Origin: Sphingomonas qomolangmaensis
GTDB taxonomy: Bacteria; Pseudomonadota; Alphaproteobacteria; Sphingomonadales; Sphingomonadaceae
NCBI RefSeq assembly: GCF_024496245.1
Contig: NZ_CP101740.1
Location: forward strand, 124,001-188,000
Length of the DNA: 64,000 nt
Direction of reading: 5' to 3'
Shown here one piece after another: positions 62,392-64,000 of the stretch (position 1 is its first letter; every line of letters begins with the position of its first letter). A program made the translations under genes and the position numbers. The notes under the pieces were generated by a model. The model was not told the DNA's origin. It searched no databases and worked only from the letters and a program-made list of their open reading frames with translations.

Positions 62392-63305
62392 TGCTCGGCC
62401 GCGAGGAACAATTGCTCGCGGCGCTGATCGTCGAGGCGGCGCTGGGCTATCCGGCGGCGGTGTATCGGCGGATCGGCCATCCGGTGACCTGGATCGGCGC
62501 CCTGATCGCGGCGATCGAGGTGCGGATGAACCGTGGCGGCTGGGGTGCGCGGCGGGTTTCGGGGTGCGCGTTGCTCGCGGTGTTGGCGCTGGTGGCGGGC
62601 GGTGCAGGCTGGGCGATCGAAGAGATTGGCTGGGTTGCCGTCATCGTGCTGCTGGCAACTACCGGGCTCGCGCAGCGCAGCCTGTACGATCATGTCGCGG
62701 CGGTGCTGGGCCCTTTGGCGGCGGGCGACGTCGTGGGGGCGCGGGGGGCGCTGGCGATGATCGTTGGGCGTGATACCGGAGCGCTCGATGAAGCGGGGAT
62801 TGCCACCGGCACGATCGAGAGCCTGGCGGAAAGCTTTTGCGACGGTGTCGCCGCGCCCGCTTTCTGGTTCGCGGTCGCGGGGCTGCCGGGGCTGGCGATC
62901 TGCAAGGCGATCAACACTGCCGACAGCATGGTCGGTCATCGCGATGTGCGCTACGCCGCGTTCGGCGGGGCATGCGCGCGCGCTGATGACGTGATCAACT
63001 GGCTGCCCGCGCGGCTGTCGGGCGTGATGCTCTGCCTGGTCGGTGGCGGCGGCTGGCGGACGATGCTGCGCGACGCACCCGCGCATGCCTCGCCCAATGG
63101 CGGTTGGCCCGAGGCGGCGATGGCCGGGGCGCTGGGCGTCCGGCTCGGCGGCCCGGTCAGCTATGACGGCGAACCGGCGGCTCGCCCCTGGCTGGGGCAG
63201 GGCCGCGCACCCGACGCCCGCGATCTGCGCCGCGCGCTGGCGATGTATCTGCGCGCGTGCCTGTTGCTGTGGGGAATCGTGGGAGTGCTCGCATGGCTGC
63301 GGTGA
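62391..63305 (+). CDS. cbiB: Cobalamin biosynthesis protein CbiB (CobD in aerobes)
   Basis: The membrane enzyme that attaches aminopropanol phosphate or aminopropanol to adenosylcobyric acid. The 304-residue product has about four membrane spans and the family motifs [68 protein letters not shown] and the [16 protein letters not shown] core. A GTG one codon upstream is possible. It is coupled to btuD and overlaps cobQ by 13 bases. Confidence 0.92.
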   Translation: MLGREEQLLAALIVEAALGYPAAVYRRIGHPVTWIGALIAAIEVRMNRGGWGARRVSGCALLAVLALVAGGAGWAIEEIGWVAVIVLLATTGLAQRSLYDHVAAVLGPLAAGDVVGARGALAMIVGRDTGALDEAGIATGTIESLAESFCDGVAAPAFWFAVAGLPGLAICKAINTADSMVGHRDVRYAAFGGACARADDVINWLPARLSGVMLCLVGGGGWRTMLRDAPAHASPNGGWPEAAMAGALGVRLGGPVSYDGEPAARPWLGQGRAPDARDLRRALAMYLRACLLLWGIVGVLAWLR

Positions 63306-64000
63306 TGTTGCAGGGTACCGGTTCCGACGTCGGCAAATCGGTGCTGGTCGCGGGGCTGTGCCGGTTGTTCGCCAATCGCGGGCTTACCGTGCGCCCGTTC
63401 AAGCCGCAGAACATGTCGAACAACGCCGCCGTCACCCAGCCCGACGCCAATGGCCGGCGCGGCGAGATCGGGCGCGCGCAGGCGTTGCAGGCGCTCGCCT
63501 GTCGCACCCCGCCGACGATCGACATGAACCCGGTGCTGATCAAGCCGCAATCCGATGTCGGCGCGCAGGTGATCGTACATGGCCAGGTGCGCGGCCAGTT
63601 CGCCGCGCGCGACTATCAGGCGGCGAAGGTCTCGCTGCTCGGGGCGGTGCTCGGCTCCTATGCGCGGCTGTCGGCCGAATGCGACCTGGTGATCGTCGAG
63701 GGCGCGGGCAGCCCCGCCGAGACCAATCTGCGCGCCGGTGACATCGCCAATATGGGCTTTGCCCGCCCCGCCGGGGTGCCGGTGGTGTTGGTCGGCGACA
63801 TCGATCGCGGCGGTGTGATTGCCTCGCTGGTCGGCACCCATGCGATGCTCGATGCCCAGGATGGCGCGATGATCCGGGGGTTCCTGATCAACAAGTTTCG
63901 CGGCGACGTCGCGCTGTTCGACGATGGCCTGCGCGAGATCGAACGGTGTACCGGCTGGCTCGGGCTTGGCGTCGTCCCCTGGCTCGCCGCCGCGCGCTCG
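63293..64000 (+). CDS. cobQ: Adenosylcobyric acid synthase, 3'-truncated by window edge
   Basis: CobQ (CbiP) amidates four carboxyls of adenosylcobyrinic acid a,c-diamide with glutamine and ATP. The first 236 residues are visible. They contain the P-loop [71 protein letters not shown] and [12 protein letters not shown]. These are the dethiobiotin-synthetase-like half; the glutaminase half lies beyond the window. The ATG is inside cbiB, with 13 bases of overlap. Confidence 0.96.
   Translation, partial: MAAVMLQGTGSDVGKSVLVAGLCRLFANRGLTVRPFKPQNMSNNAAVTQPDANGRRGEIGRAQALQALACRTPPTIDMNPVLIKPQSDVGAQVIVHGQVRGQFAARDYQAAKVSLLGAVLGSYARLSAECDLVIVEGAGSPAETNLRAGDIANMGFARPAGVPVVLVGDIDRGGVIASLVGTHAMLDAQDGAMIRGFLINKFRGDVALFDDGLREIERCTGWLGLGVVPWLAAARS

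Noticed and set aside
1-64000. tRNA, rRNA, prophage or insertion-sequence genes
   Set aside because: None recognised on reading: no transposase or integrase motifs and no cloverleaf-like sequence was noticed. A tRNAscan or Rfam run could still find a missed RNA.

Overview
The window is high-GC chromosomal DNA that looks like a sphingomonad (Alphaproteobacteria, Sphingomonas or a close relative). The evidence is the division cluster order, an F0 ATP synthase operon of the alphaproteobacterial type (atpI-a-c-b'-b without F1 genes), an rpsI with a long N-terminal extension, TonB receptors with a DDIVVTA-like box, and interspersed palindromes that, when translated, give the peptides RPELVEG and STGSART. 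No rRNA, tRNA, CRISPR array, prophage or classical insertion sequence was recognised.

Layout. 0-9.4 kb: the end of the dcw cluster (murC fragment, murB, ddl, ftsQ, ftsA, ftsZ), followed by a secreted TPR/SPOR protein. 9.4-15.1 kb: dgt, convergent radC, and a ydbH-ynbE-ydbL envelope operon. 15.1-18.3 kb: a non-coding stretch with a possible tiny membrane peptide, then the F0 operon. 18.3-29 kb: a hypothetical secreted protein, a Gdx-type SMR exporter, a DUF885 protein, a DUF559 nuclease gene framed by palindromes, uvrC, a DUF3857/transglutaminase/TPR protein, and a deacetylase plus GNAT pair. 29-39.7 kb: recO-leuB-Dpm1/GtrA glycosyltransferase, a convergent PMT mannosyltransferase, metZ-apaG, lysR-GNAT, a lipid kinase plus phosphoesterase pair, and a methyltransferase. 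39.9-49.2 kb: a trypsin-like autotransporter, rplM-rpsI, ctaA-cutA, merC, a Zur-like regulator and dxs. 49.3-54.4 kb: an apparently Fur-controlled siderophore uptake set (PepSY protein, small membrane protein, TonB receptor) and an AI-2E family permease. 54.4-64 kb: a CitE-like lyase, cobU, and a B12-riboswitch-led operon (btuB, cobD/cobC, cobO, btuF, btuC, btuD, cbiB, cobQ) running off the end.

How they work together. Many genes are coupled by ATGA, GTGA, TGATG or TTGA overlaps, so the operons are tight. The cobalamin block combines uptake of corrinoid (BtuB, BtuFCD) with adenosylation, amidation and aminopropanol attachment. Together with divergent cobU, that suggests salvage or late-stage synthesis. 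The Dpm1-like and PMT enzymes, encoded tail to tail, could together mannosylate exported proteins.

The most distinctive aspect is the repeats. At least four palindrome families occupy intergenic gaps and also intrude into genes: the N-terminal codons of murB, the last codons of ftsQ, the middle of the PMT gene, and the Shine-Dalgarno region of a lysR gene. One family has the same two ends with either about 35 bp between them or a DUF559 endonuclease gene between them. This would fit an undescribed REP/MITE-like mobile unit with a nuclease-carrying parent.
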